A DNA stretch of 64,000 nt from Methanocella_A sp964548585 (GTDB taxonomy: Archaea > Halobacteriota > Methanocellia > Methanocellales > Methanocellaceae). Every line of letters starts with the position of its first letter. Positions within the stretch are counted from its first letter, which is position 1. Shown piece after piece: positions 1-8,579 of this stretch. The notes under the pieces are model-generated. The model worked only from the letters and a program-made list of their open reading frames with translations, was not told the DNA's origin and did not search any database. The translations under genes were made by a program, and so were the position numbers. The stretch is from positions 1-64,000 of the forward strand of contig CAZJRS010000001.1 of NCBI GenBank assembly GCA_964548585.1. The letters run 5' to 3'.

Positions 1-279
1 TTTCACATAGATCTTCTGTTCCTCGACCTTAGTCTCGTAAACCGGCAGTCGAATCTCCCCAGCCGTAACGAACTCGCCGGTCCTGAGATCAAACGTCCAC
101 TCGTGACACGGACATCTTACCGTCAAGCCCCACAAAGACCCTCTCGAAAGAGTACAGCCCAGGTGAGGGCATTTGTTAGAGACCGCGTAGATGTTCCCCT
201 CGTTTTTTACGAGGAGTACTGGTATGCCGTAGGGATATGCCACAGTCATCATATTTTCAGGCAACTGGCCCTCGTCCAT
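1..279 (-). CDS. Rieske [2Fe-2S] domain protein, 3' end missing
   Basis: Reading the minus strand from ATG at 279 gives about 93 residues before the window edge cuts the gene. The Rieske cluster ligands are visible: C-P-H-L-G-C about 40 residues in, then C-P-C-H-E-W 17 residues later, matching the C-x-H ... C-x2-H pattern that binds a [2Fe-2S] cluster. The small single-domain layout suggests a soluble Rieske ferredoxin or the small subunit of a reductase rather than a membrane cytochrome complex subunit, because no transmembrane anchor precedes the domain. The open frame runs upstream to about 335, so TTG at 282 or 294 are alternative starts. The partner enzyme cannot be told from here. Confidence 0.85.
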   Translation of the reverse strand, partial: MDEGQLPENMMTVAYPYGIPVLLVKNEGNIYAVSNKCPHLGCTLSRGSLWGLTVRCPCHEWTFDLRTGEFVTAGEIRLPVYETKVEEQKIYVK

Positions 280-447
280 CAAGTAAGTCCACAAAGGATG
301 TGATCCGATAATAAGGCCTCCGGAATCTGTTCTGGCCAGATTTTATATGATGCCGGCAGATTTATAATAATATCCTGTTTTAAACCGTGGGATCACTACT
401 GTAAAATGCTTTTACTGCCGGACATGTAACTGAAAACCATGGGCTGT

Positions 448-2640
448 CTAGTACTCGATCAACACATTGAGGTCTCCTTTTTTCTTTGAGACATTGACCA
501 GTGTCTCATTTTCAATACGCCTGAAATACAGGTCTGTCAAGGTATTGCCTACTTTGATGTTATTGAACTGCACCTTATCCAGCCATGAAGGCAGATGCGG
601 CTTTTTTAGCGTCAGCCGGTTATTCAGTGCATCTGGGGATAATCCCAGACAGGCGGTGAACATCAAAGGTATGGCTCCCGAGGACCAGGCCTGGGGGCTG
701 CATGCGACAGGATATTTGACAGGTATGCTGTATTTGGACCGGGGAAAGCCGGCAAAACATTCGGGCAACCGGTAGTTGGGAAACATCCTTGCCGCTTCAT
801 ACATACCGGTGAAAACGACAGACAGCTCGTTGACAAAACCAAATTTTCGCAAGCCCGAGGTGATGATCGAATTGTCGTGGGGCCAGATTGTGCCATTATG
901 GTATCCCAGCGGATTGTACCTGCGCTCATGCGCAGACAGAGTCCGTATTCCCCATTCAGTGAACATATCTTCCTTGAATAGCCTGTCGACCAGAAATTTT
1001 GCATATTTTTGATCGATGATACCAGTCCAGAGGCATTGACCAGGGTTCGATGAGATCACGTCGCATTTGCCGTCTGCATCCAGAGCCTGGGCAAAAAACT
1101 TTTGATCGTCCATCCAAAACCGGTGGTTGAACCGCTCTTTTAGATCTTCAGCTTCGTTGTGAAGCCTGACTGCATCTGAAGGTCGACCAAGCAGGTTAAA
1201 GAGCGGCGCCATGCGTTGTTTAGCCATGTAGACATAGCCTTGCACTTCGGCCAGTGCAATCGGCTTTTTTGCGAGAGTACCGTCCGCATGGCTGATCGAG
1301 TCGAAAGAATCCTTCCAGCCCTGATTGTACAGCCCTGAACCGGATTTCACAGCGTAAGAGGAGAAACCTCTTCCGCCGATATCTGAATAGTCATCAATCC
1401 AGTTAAGGGCCGCATCTACATTTTTTTCGAGGTGACTGAGCAGGCTTATGTCACCCGTCCAGTCGATGTACTCGGCTAACAGTATCAGAAATAGGGGAGT
1501 CGAGTCGACGGACCCGTAGTACGGTGTCTGGGGAATCAGGCCCAGGTTGGCCATTTCCCCAACTCTTAGCTCATGAAGCATTTTCCCCGGCTCTTCATCC
1601 CGCCAGTCGTCGGAACCACTGCCCTGGTACTGGGCGTTTAATAGTAGAGTATCTCGCGCGACTTCGCTATCAAAAGGAAGTAGTTGTATCGCGGAGATCA
1701 TGCTGTCCCTCCCGAACAACGCATCGTACCACGGCACTCCTGCAGAGTGGTACGTGTGGCCATGAAGGTCCATTCGCATTAAATTAAGGTCTGCCAGCGA
1801 GCGTTCCATAATGCTGTTAAAGATATTGTTACTGGTCGGAATGTTATTGCAGCATTCACCTGCGGCTACATAGGACCGGAGAATTTTATTCATCCACTGC
1901 CGGACGTCTACCTGAACCCGCTCAACGGGCTGACCGGGCTGGAAATCCTCGGCGAAAATTTGCACCTTAACAACCCGGGTATCGTGCGGTTTTAGGCTTA
2001 ATTTAAATGTGCATTTGTTAGCTTCGACAAAAGTAGGTGCCGGGTCAAACTCTACGATCGTATTCCTCAGGTGCCCGTCACGTCCCTGGTAGGCTAAGTA
2101 TAGTTTTCCTTGGTCGTATTTTCCAGGTAACAGTTCTCCGTCAGCCGGATCGGTAATGCCCCTGATCGTGAAGATATCATTAAAGTCTGCGTCAAATTCT
2201 ATGGTCAGGTTCAAGGTCACGCTGGACGGGTTGAAGTTATCGACAGTGATGTGTTCTAGGATGCAGCCCGGTATGACTGTATTCCGGCTGATGAGGATTG
2301 TTTCTTTTTCGATAGTATCGCCTTTGCAATCCCTGAACTCGGGATTTGTGATGACGACCAGCGACTGGTATCCGCTTTCGTCGTTGGAAAGGATCTGGGT
2401 AGGGGACATATCCATGATCTTTAAAAGATAGCCGCTTAAAAACCTGCAATCGTTAAAATACAATCCGTAGCCCGAATTATCGTCAATAGGCACATCCCCG
2501 TTTGCAAGCGTGACGAAAGTCAGGTTATTTTGGCGGATAACCAGCTCGTTTGTGATAGTATTTGACTGGGTATGCCTTTTGTATTTATCCGCCTTCGGTC
2601 GAGATTTTTCCTCACGAGTACTCTCCAACATAGCGATCAC
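448..2640 (-). CDS. Glycogen debranching-type enzyme (amylo-alpha-1,6-glucosidase family)
   Basis: The 730-residue product has the two-part architecture of archaeal/bacterial amylo-alpha-1,6-glucosidases: an N-terminal beta-rich domain (about residues 35-270, with the Y-F-N-D-C-R-F-L-S-G segment typical of the GDE N-bis domain) and a C-terminal (alpha/alpha)6 catalytic barrel (about 290-700). Barrel signatures visible are P-W-Y-D-A-L-F-G-R-D-S, D-E-E-P-G-K-M-L-H-E and G-T-I-W-P-H-D. Family knowledge points to hydrolysis of alpha-1,6 branch points in storage glycogen, or a related glucosyl-hydrolase activity. There is no signal peptide, so it should be cytoplasmic. It stands alone, divergent from the gene at 3023. 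Confidence 0.85.
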   Translation of the reverse strand: MIAMLESTREEKSRPKADKYKRHTQSNTITNELVIRQNNLTFVTLANGDVPIDDNSGYGLYFNDCRFLSGYLLKIMDMSPTQILSNDESGYQSLVVITNPEFRDCKGDTIEKETILISRNTVIPGCILEHITVDNFNPSSVTLNLTIEFDADFNDIFTIRGITDPADGELLPGKYDQGKLYLAYQGRDGHLRNTIVEFDPAPTFVEANKCTFKLSLKPHDTRVVKVQIFAEDFQPGQPVERVQVDVRQWMNKILRSYVAAGECCNNIPTSNNIFNSIMERSLADLNLMRMDLHGHTYHSAGVPWYDALFGRDSMISAIQLLPFDSEVARDTLLLNAQYQGSGSDDWRDEEPGKMLHELRVGEMANLGLIPQTPYYGSVDSTPLFLILLAEYIDWTGDISLLSHLEKNVDAALNWIDDYSDIGGRGFSSYAVKSGSGLYNQGWKDSFDSISHADGTLAKKPIALAEVQGYVYMAKQRMAPLFNLLGRPSDAVRLHNEAEDLKERFNHRFWMDDQKFFAQALDADGKCDVISSNPGQCLWTGIIDQKYAKFLVDRLFKEDMFTEWGIRTLSAHERRYNPLGYHNGTIWPHDNSIITSGLRKFGFVNELSVVFTGMYEAARMFPNYRLPECFAGFPRSKYSIPVKYPVACSPQAWSSGAIPLMFTACLGLSPDALNNRLTLKKPHLPSWLDKVQFNNIKVGNTLTDLYFRRIENETLVNVSKKKGDLNVLIEY

Positions 2641-3022
2641 CTTACAGAGACTGGTTATCTATATAGCCATACAGAGGAAACGCCCATTTGTCACACCCCT
2701 ATCCGGCCTCCTGAAGATTCTGCCGGCTACGCCGAAAACACTGATCTGTCTGGCCATTAGCTAGCTTTAATATAATTTATTATATTATTTCAATGACATC
2801 ATATCTGAAAAGCTGTAAATAAATCATGTGATTAGTTGCCCCATAAAAACGAAGAAATATCCGTGCACTGAATCAACCCGCTGTTTGATATCGCCGGGAA
2901 CAGGCACTATTAACATGCCACCTAATACTTTCATTTTGCTCTATCTCATGACATATATCCATCAATACGCAATTTAGTCTTTGTCCCCCATGTGCTAAAA
3001 CGGGGATTGGAGATCTGGTAAA
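2641..3022. other. Intergenic region between divergent genes
   Basis: This 382-bp region separates two divergent genes and must hold both promoters. It has an AT-rich block at about 2766-2795 and the plus-strand gene starts at 3023 after a short G-rich stretch (GGGGATTGGAGATC near 3001-3014) that may serve as its ribosome binding site. No RNA gene or repeat is evident. Confidence 0.5.
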
Positions 3023-3823
3023 ATGGAAGACACATCATTTAAGGTCCTTTTAAACATGAAGGATATTCTGATCAGAATGGGCATTAATGTGCCAACGGAA
3101 GAGATCGAAGCAGATCTGAAAAACATCCGAGATTGTGACGAACGTGGTATCAGCCCGGGCATGTACGAGCTAGTCAGCCGATACCTGGCAAAATACGGGA
3201 CAGACAGATACGACTTCCCGAACGAAAAATCAGATATAATCGGCACTCTGAGCGCGATCAGATCCTGCATATCAGCAGGCTGCTTCTGCCTCGGAGAAGG
3301 GTTGGCCAGTATAGAGTATACCGGAAGAGCTTCCAAGGCTCGCAACGGGGAATACATCGTCCTGATCAAGCCCGATAACAGCGTGATCGTTCACGGGCCG
3401 TCAGGTATCGTACCGGTGTGTTATATGGGTCGTGCCACAGAGATCAGGCCGTATGACAGCCATGGCAAAGTCGGCCTGATGATAACGGGTACGAACGAAC
3501 GGCTTTCCATCGTTTTCGAGAAGATGATCTCATTTCAAGGGCTATTCACACCGCTGCCGGAGAAGCAGGTTGTGACAGATATTGAGCTCGATGACAACGA
3601 GAAAGCCCTTGAGCTTGAACTCAAAAAGTTGCGGGTGGAACTGGCCCACGAAGGCAGTATCAAGTACTTACCTTCGATCTTTGACAATAAGACACTATCC
3701 CTGCTGGTCAGAGCGAAGCCGAAAACCATCGACGAACTCAAAGAGGTCAAAGGTTTCCGGGAGAAGCGGATCGAAAAGTATGGGAGCCGGATCATCGCTG
3801 TGATCAATGCTCTTGAGGATTAG
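3023..3823 (+). CDS. NucS N-domain-like protein with C-terminal HRDC domain
   Basis: The 266-residue protein has three parts. Residues 1-95 are helical and unrecognised. Residues about 95-180 resemble the beta-sandwich DNA-binding domain of NucS/EndoMS (pattern I-K-P-D-x-S-V-I-V-H-G-P-S-G followed by a strand pair). Residues about 195-266 look like an HRDC domain (L-R-V-E-L-A ... P-S-I-F-D-N-x-T-L ... K-P-x-T-I-D-E-L-x-x-V-K-G-F), a nucleic-acid-binding helical fold found in RecQ helicases and RNase D. The PD-(D/E)XK nuclease domain of true NucS is absent, so it is probably a binding or accessory protein for DNA or RNA. The assignment rests on pattern recognition. It overlaps the convergent gene at 3820 by four bases. 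Confidence 0.65.
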   Translation: MEDTSFKVLLNMKDILIRMGINVPTEEIEADLKNIRDCDERGISPGMYELVSRYLAKYGTDRYDFPNEKSDIIGTLSAIRSCISAGCFCLGEGLASIEYTGRASKARNGEYIVLIKPDNSVIVHGPSGIVPVCYMGRATEIRPYDSHGKVGLMITGTNERLSIVFEKMISFQGLFTPLPEKQVVTDIELDDNEKALELELKKLRVELAHEGSIKYLPSIFDNKTLSLLVRAKPKTIDELKEVKGFREKRIEKYGSRIIAVINALED

Positions 3824-4101
3824 GGCTGTTTACGCCTGCCCTTTATCCTTCTGTTTTCCTGAACGGGAACATTCTGGCGGTTAGCCAAAGTCCAGTACGT
3901 ATAGTTGATCAGCCCGGCAGTAAGCACGACGGAGCCAAAGGTCTTATCGGCCTGGCTTGTCTGAAAACCCGGAAGGCTGATGAACATGATCAAAAAGAAT
4001 ACGGCTGATCCGATCAGTAGGCTCAGCTTATTATTTTTTAGCCACCTGAGGATGGGCCTGGCAAGGTTCCCGGTGATTTTTCGAACATCCATGAATTCCA
4101 C
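3820..4101 (-). CDS. Small membrane protein, two transmembrane segments
   Basis: A 93-residue protein with two hydrophobic segments (about residues 27-47 and 58-73) and a basic C-terminal tail (R-R-I-K-G-R-R-K). I do not recognise a family. It converges on and overlaps the HRDC gene by four bases and lies 10 bases downstream of the small Cys-rich gene ending at 4112, so it is probably co-transcribed with it. Confidence 0.65.
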   Translation of the reverse strand: MEFMDVRKITGNLARPILRWLKNNKLSLLIGSAVFFLIMFISLPGFQTSQADKTFGSVVLTAGLINYTYWTLANRQNVPVQENRRIKGRRKQP

Positions 4102-4111
4102 GTCCGCCTGT

Positions 4112-4282
4112 CTATTTATCGTCGATGACGTAGAACGCTTCGCAGCCGCAGCTACACGGTTTGGTGTCCTCGGCGGTGCCCGCGCAGCACGATCCGTCGA
4201 TCAGCGGTAATATGGGCGATATGAATTCTACCAGTTGCACTTTGCCGCAGTCCCGGCACTGGATTCTGAGGTTCATTGCCAT
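4112..4282 (-). CDS. Small Cys-rich (putative zinc-binding) protein
   Basis: A 56-codon frame reads ATG-GCA-ATG at 4282 to TAG at 4112. It has two CxxC-like groups, C-R-D-C near the N-terminus and C-S-C-G-C near the C-terminus, plus a central C-C pair, which suggests a small metal-binding or redox protein. The upstream stretch ends GGACTGAAAC just before the ATG. It lies between two other small genes on the same strand (4345-4566 and 3820-4101), which supports it being real. No family is recognised. Confidence 0.6.
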   Translation of the reverse strand: MAMNLRIQCRDCGKVQLVEFISPILPLIDGSCCAGTAEDTKPCSCGCEAFYVIDDK

Positions 4283-4344
4283 GTTTCAGTCCTAACAGGC
4301 TATTGCGGGAAAGGCGTATTTAATGCTGGTGGTAAGCCAAAAGC

Positions 4345-4566
4345 CTAGAGATCAACGCGTTCTGCTAATAGAATCTTGCCAGTCAGAGCATTCCTGAATA
4401 TACGGATCCCAACTATAGTTCCCCCGCATACCGGGCAAATCTTGCCTTGCACAGTCATGCCCGGGTCAATCTTGCTCCCACATCCCTCGCAACGTATCTC
4501 GGAAATGCTGGACTTTACTCCAAACAGGCTGTCAGAGCCTGCATTTGTGATAGTTTCGCCGCTCAT
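4345..4566 (-). CDS. Small zinc-ribbon protein
   Basis: A 73-residue protein with C-E-G-C (about residue 27) and C-P-V-C (about residue 45), the two knuckles of a zinc ribbon separated by about 14 residues. There is no other domain. It reads in the same direction as the small genes at 4112 and 3820 and is possibly the first gene of that group. Function unknown; such ribbons often mediate protein or nucleic-acid contacts. Confidence 0.7.
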   Translation of the reverse strand: MSGETITNAGSDSLFGVKSSISEIRCEGCGSKIDPGMTVQGKICPVCGGTIVGIRIFRNALTGKILLAERVDL

Positions 4567-4729
4567 ATGATATCCCCGGTAAGTAATTGCTTACTCAATA
4601 GTAATTATTTATAAATAAGTGGTATATAACCCTTGCCGGACCCGGGGATAACTGGCACAAAGAAATTAGTAATTTTTCTTTTTTATGTGGAAATAATTCT
4701 TGATGATGATGTTTGATGACCTTGTCGGA

Positions 4730-6172
4730 CTATGCACATTTGAATAACAGGATGACCCGGTTCCCCTGTTCAAGGTGTCCAGGGATTCGCTCTTCAACGA
4801 TGATTGTGCCACCATAGCTTTTGATAAGATTATATACAAAATACATGCCGATGCCTGGCAGTTCATGCATATTGCCCACGGGGACGGCCTGGCCGGGTTT
4901 GGGGATAAGATTTTCGACCATTCCCGGACCGTTATCTTCGAGAATAAGTTTACACTCGTGGTTTGTTTGCTCAGTCCAGATACGTATCAAGCTTTGATGA
5001 CGGATACGTCGGGTAGTGGATTCGAGCAGGTTGAAGATCACGTCCGTTAGCAGAACATTCGCCCTGACAGATAAGTCAGCTACTCCCTCAGCATCGATTG
5101 TCACGTCCTTTTCTTCGCCAAACAGATCGCATTTTAGCATAGCTAAGGCACCATCAAGTGCACTTTTAACGCTTACGCTGGTAATTTTAATCCCGGGCGC
5201 ATTTCGAAGAGTCCTGACTGTCCCGATCAGCCGGTTGATTTTATGAAGAGAATTCATGGAGCTGGTAATATATCCATAATCCTTATTACCTACTTCTTTC
5301 TCGACGAGTTCAAGATAACCGAGAGATATCTGAATTGCATTGGTGATATCGTGGCACATCAGATCCACGTACATCTCGAGTTCGTTACGGGCGCTGACCA
5401 GCGCTTCTTCAAAAAGTATCTTCCGCAGGCTCACTGTGATCTGGTTGCAAACGATCTTCAGTAAGTCGATCTCGTCGATATCCGGTTGGGCAGAGGTCGA
5501 AAAAGCCAGCACTCCGAGCAAGCCGTTGGGGTCAGTCAGAGGTATGGTTGTCGCCCAGCGGATATCCAGCCGGAGGGATTCTTCCAGCAGCTTCGGAGAT
5601 ACGGTTTCCGCTTTGATCTCCTTAGTAATCACAGTAGCAGTATAGGCGCTACGGCCGGCCAGCCCCCGTTCATCCGCAGAGACTTTTTGCCGGGACAATA
5701 AGGATTGTAGCATAGGGCTGTATCCCCGGCTCACTGACAGCTCCAGGTATCCTCCGCCATACAGGAGAGCTGCAATCGTCCGGTAGCCGAAAGTCTCAGA
5801 GATCGTTCCGATCGCGTTGTCAAGAAGTGCCTCGGGGGTCGTAGTCGACATAGTGAGGACGGAAATATTTAGTAGTATTTGTAGCAGAGTGACGTCTTTA
5901 AAAGAAATCAAGCTGCTGATTTCTTTGCCGTTTTCATCATAGGTTGTCTCACACCTGGCCTCCAGGTAATGTTTGAGACCCTTGTGGTCAGTATAAGCCA
6001 GTACGATGCCTTTCGGACATTCCCGGTAAAGGCCGGGGAATAGGGACTCTATACCCTTACCGACCGCTTTCATGCCATCCCATGAAAACCATTGGTCAAA
6101 TTCCCTGTTTGCCCATATGACTCTGCCACCGGGATCGATCACACACATCGTCCCACTAATTTCTTCGATCAT
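4730..6172 (-). CDS. PAS-GAF sensor histidine kinase
   Basis: The 480-residue protein reads as a PAS domain (about 1-95, with I-D-P-G-G-R-V-I-W-A-N), a GAF domain (about 100-250), a dimerisation/phosphoacceptor helix with H-D-I-T-N-A as H-box (about residue 272), and an HATPase domain with a divergent N-box (F-N-L-L-E-S), G1 box E-D-N-G-P-G-M and G2 box G-I-G-M-Y-F-V. It lacks membrane segments, so it should sense a cytoplasmic signal. The H-box (H-D-I-x-N) is of the type common in methanogen kinases. No response regulator is adjacent, which is usual for these orphan archaeal kinases. Confidence 0.88.
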   Translation of the reverse strand: MIEEISGTMCVIDPGGRVIWANREFDQWFSWDGMKAVGKGIESLFPGLYRECPKGIVLAYTDHKGLKHYLEARCETTYDENGKEISSLISFKDVTLLQILLNISVLTMSTTTPEALLDNAIGTISETFGYRTIAALLYGGGYLELSVSRGYSPMLQSLLSRQKVSADERGLAGRSAYTATVITKEIKAETVSPKLLEESLRLDIRWATTIPLTDPNGLLGVLAFSTSAQPDIDEIDLLKIVCNQITVSLRKILFEEALVSARNELEMYVDLMCHDITNAIQISLGYLELVEKEVGNKDYGYITSSMNSLHKINRLIGTVRTLRNAPGIKITSVSVKSALDGALAMLKCDLFGEEKDVTIDAEGVADLSVRANVLLTDVIFNLLESTTRRIRHQSLIRIWTEQTNHECKLILEDNGPGMVENLIPKPGQAVPVGNMHELPGIGMYFVYNLIKSYGGTIIVEERIPGHLEQGNRVILLFKCA

Positions 6173-6247
6173 TAATACTGAGTGGAACCGGCGACTGTAA
6201 AAAGGTTTTAGAAATATAAACGAAAAAAGGGGTCAGAGAGATGCGGA

Positions 6248-7120
6248 TTAGTATCCACGCATCTCCGACTTGATCTTCTCCAGTCGAGCGATACGCTTTT
6301 CGATCGCCGGGTGGGTGGAGAACAACTCCATCAGGGCACCGCCGGTTGGCGAAATGCAGAGCGCCTTGGCAGATTCCAGGCTTCGGGCGTCGTCGCCAGA
6401 GTACTTCGCTGTCGAGATCTTCTTCAACGCACTGATCAGTCCGTCAGGATTTCCGGTCGCGTATGCAGCCCCGCTGTCGGCGCCGTATTCACGGTACCTT
6501 GACACGGTGTTGATGATGATGAGACCGATGGTGTTGGAGAAGATCATGGATACGATCCAGGCTGCCCATGTGGCACCCATGCTACCCCGGTCATCCCTCA
6601 TCAGCGATGCGAATGCCATGAATACGACCCAGCTGATGACCGAGACCACGAAGCTGGCGAAGGTAACCACAAACATATCCCTGTTTTTCACATGAGACAA
6701 CTCGTGGGCCAACACCGCTTCAAGCTCCCGCTCGTTTAGCCGGTTCATGATACCGGTGGTAACTGCTACGACCGCCTTTTTCGGGCTTCTGCCCGTGGCG
6801 AATGCGTTAGGCATGTCATTGGACATGATGGCGATCCTCGGCTTCGGCAGGTTCATGCGGGTGCATAAACTCTCGACCATGATGTGAAGCCTTGGCGCTT
6901 CTGACTCGCTGACGACCTGGGCCCCGGTGGACCATAGAACCAGTTTGTCCGAGAAGAAATACTGGACAAACAGGAAGCCTCCCGAGAATAGTGCGATCAG
7001 CCAGGGCTGTACACCTAGCGCTACCATGATTAAAATGGCGAGCGCGAACAGCACAAATAATGTGCCGTATACGATTATTTTACGGATTGTGAATCCCCAG
7101 TCTATAGACATAAGGAACAT
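6248..7120 (-). CDS. htpX: HtpX family membrane zinc metalloprotease
   Basis: The product (290 residues from ATG at 7120) has the M48 zinc site H-E-L-S-H with a downstream R-E-Y-G-A-D motif giving the third, glutamate ligand, and four hydrophobic segments flanking the catalytic domain as in HtpX. The family degrades misfolded membrane proteins. I chose 7120 because a good TATA box lies at about 7158-7167, predicting a transcript start near 7136; an upstream in-frame start at 7195 would precede that promoter. ATG at 7111 is also possible. It stands as a single gene between the kinase and the CorA-type gene. Confidence 0.9.
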   Translation of the reverse strand: MFLMSIDWGFTIRKIIVYGTLFVLFALAILIMVALGVQPWLIALFSGGFLFVQYFFSDKLVLWSTGAQVVSESEAPRLHIMVESLCTRMNLPKPRIAIMSNDMPNAFATGRSPKKAVVAVTTGIMNRLNERELEAVLAHELSHVKNRDMFVVTFASFVVSVISWVVFMAFASLMRDDRGSMGATWAAWIVSMIFSNTIGLIIINTVSRYREYGADSGAAYATGNPDGLISALKKISTAKYSGDDARSLESAKALCISPTGGALMELFSTHPAIEKRIARLEKIKSEMRGY

Positions 7121-7157
7121 CAACTCTCTTTGCGGTTGTAATAAATTATAGCTGTGC

Positions 7158-7167
7158 CTATATACTT
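7158..7167 (-). promoter_or_regulatory. TATA box of htpX
   Basis: On the minus strand the sequence AAGTATATAGG is a canonical archaeal TATA box. Its centre is about 42 bases upstream of ATG at 7120, predicting a leader of roughly 16 nt. Confidence 0.55.
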
Positions 7168-7213
7168 TTTGTTTAAAAAAGGTATGAATAAGCACAGGAC
7201 GGCTAAATTACCG

Positions 7214-8362
7214 TTATTTTTTGCCTCTGTCGTCATCATCCCGGTTGTTCCAGACGTGCCAGACCCAGAAAAGGGATATCAGTGTCGCGACGATCGTCGC
7301 TATCACCAGGAAGTACGGGTACCACCCCTGATCTCCCAGGTTGCTGCCGGACATACTCGAAACGACCGTGGCGATGGTATTCGGTACCAGAAACGCCGTG
7401 CCAAGCACAGTCAGATACGCAGTGACCAGTGCAAATCTGTTATTCATCTTCTGAAGCTGGTTATTATAAATGCTCTGCATCACTTCCAGGCCGGAAGCAA
7501 GCACGTTGGACATCTGCTCGGAAAGCTCGATGTGCCGGTCGATGTTGTCCGACAGGATACCGATCCTGCCCAGGAGCTTATCGTCATCCGTGATTAGATC
7601 GGCGTCGCCATAGCGCAGGTTTTCAATCACGTCCTTGGTGGCCCAGAGGACGTCAAGGTAAGTGATCAGCACGTGCTTCATGTTGTAGATTTCATGGGCG
7701 ATGGCTTTCTTATTGTAGTCATCGTCGATCAGCCGTCGGCTGATCTCCTCCCCGTGCTTCTCAATCTCCCGCAGGTACTCAAAGTTACGGTCGTTATTTT
7801 CGTCGATGATGCGCTCGAGAATAAGAGTTGCCTTATCGACTCTGGACTCGACTTTGATCTTTTTCATGAAGGTTGGGGCGTAGCGGAAGAACTTGATCAG
7901 GCGAACGATGTCTTCGTCGTGAACCGTCATGATGAGGTTATCCCTCATGAGAATGATGAGCGGCCGTACGGTTACGTCAAAATCCTTTACGATCACAGAC
8001 GGCAGCATGATGCCCAGCTCGGTATCCGCATCCTCGTAGGAAGAGAAAAAGCTGCAAAAGATCTTTTGGACCGGCAGCTGGTTAAAGCCCATGATACCCA
8101 TGATCTTTTCCAGATCTTTTCCGACATCATGAGATGTATAATCAACCCACGCAACACTTGCCGTGGGGATCAGCGGCAGGTATTCTTCCAGAGGTTTCTC
8201 AATGATCCGCTCCACCTGACCGTCGTGGTGCATCAACACACACGTGGACCCGGGCATCTTCTGGCTGGCGGCACTTACCTGAATCGTCTGAGTAATCGGG
8301 CTTTCCGTGAAAAAACATCCCCTTCGCTGCTTTTTTTCAAATTGTATGTACTGATAGGTCAT
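7214..8362 (-). CDS. corA: CorA-type divalent cation transporter
   Basis: From ATG at 8362 the product is 382 residues: a cytoplasmic alpha/beta domain (about 1-220), a long coiled helix (about 230-310), then two C-terminal transmembrane helices. Between the helices CorA normally carries the Gly-Met-Asn selectivity motif; here the equivalent place reads S-M-S-G-S-N-L-G, so Met is replaced by Ser. The tail is highly acidic/basic (R-D-D-D-D-R-G-K-K). Such variants occur in CorA-like proteins and may alter ion preference (Mg, Co, Zn). The start is supported by a strong TATA box at 8402-8411; the longer open frame to 8467 lies upstream of it. Confidence 0.85.
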   Translation of the reverse strand: MTYQYIQFEKKQRRGCFFTESPITQTIQVSAASQKMPGSTCVLMHHDGQVERIIEKPLEEYLPLIPTASVAWVDYTSHDVGKDLEKIMGIMGFNQLPVQKIFCSFFSSYEDADTELGIMLPSVIVKDFDVTVRPLIILMRDNLIMTVHDEDIVRLIKFFRYAPTFMKKIKVESRVDKATLILERIIDENNDRNFEYLREIEKHGEEISRRLIDDDYNKKAIAHEIYNMKHVLITYLDVLWATKDVIENLRYGDADLITDDDKLLGRIGILSDNIDRHIELSEQMSNVLASGLEVMQSIYNNQLQKMNNRFALVTAYLTVLGTAFLVPNTIATVVSSMSGSNLGDQGWYPYFLVIATIVATLISLFWVWHVWNNRDDDDRGKK

Positions 8363-8401
8363 AAACTTAGCCGTATTGAGGAGAGAAGTAACATGGATAA
8401 A

Positions 8402-8411
8402 TTTATATAAT
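8402..8411 (-). promoter_or_regulatory. TATA box of corA-type gene
   Basis: The minus strand reads ATTATATAAATT here, a strong archaeal TATA box. Transcription would begin near 8380, leaving a leader of about 18 nt before ATG 8362. Confidence 0.55.
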
Positions 8412-8513
8412 TTACAATATAATGTATTATACACTATGGGTATGGATGCCAATAGAAAGCATATCAAGCCAGGAGTATTATAAACATTCAGAGATTTTCA
8501 CCGGCGGTACCCA

Positions 8514-8526
8514 AAATATATTTAAA
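8514..8526 (+). promoter_or_regulatory. TATA box of the flavin oxidoreductase pair
   Basis: AAATATATTTAAA is followed by a Shine-Dalgarno-like GGAAGGATC at 8566-8574, five bases before GTG 8580. The predicted transcript start is near 8546, so the TTG at 8541 is unlikely to be the true start codon. Confidence 0.55.
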
Positions 8527-8579
8527 GAACTCGTAGCATCTTGACCTCTAGTTATAGTATTAAGCGGAAGGATCGTAGC

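Noticed and set aside
7673..8410. Plus-strand open frame of 245 codons
   Set aside because: Antisense to the CorA-type gene; no domain.
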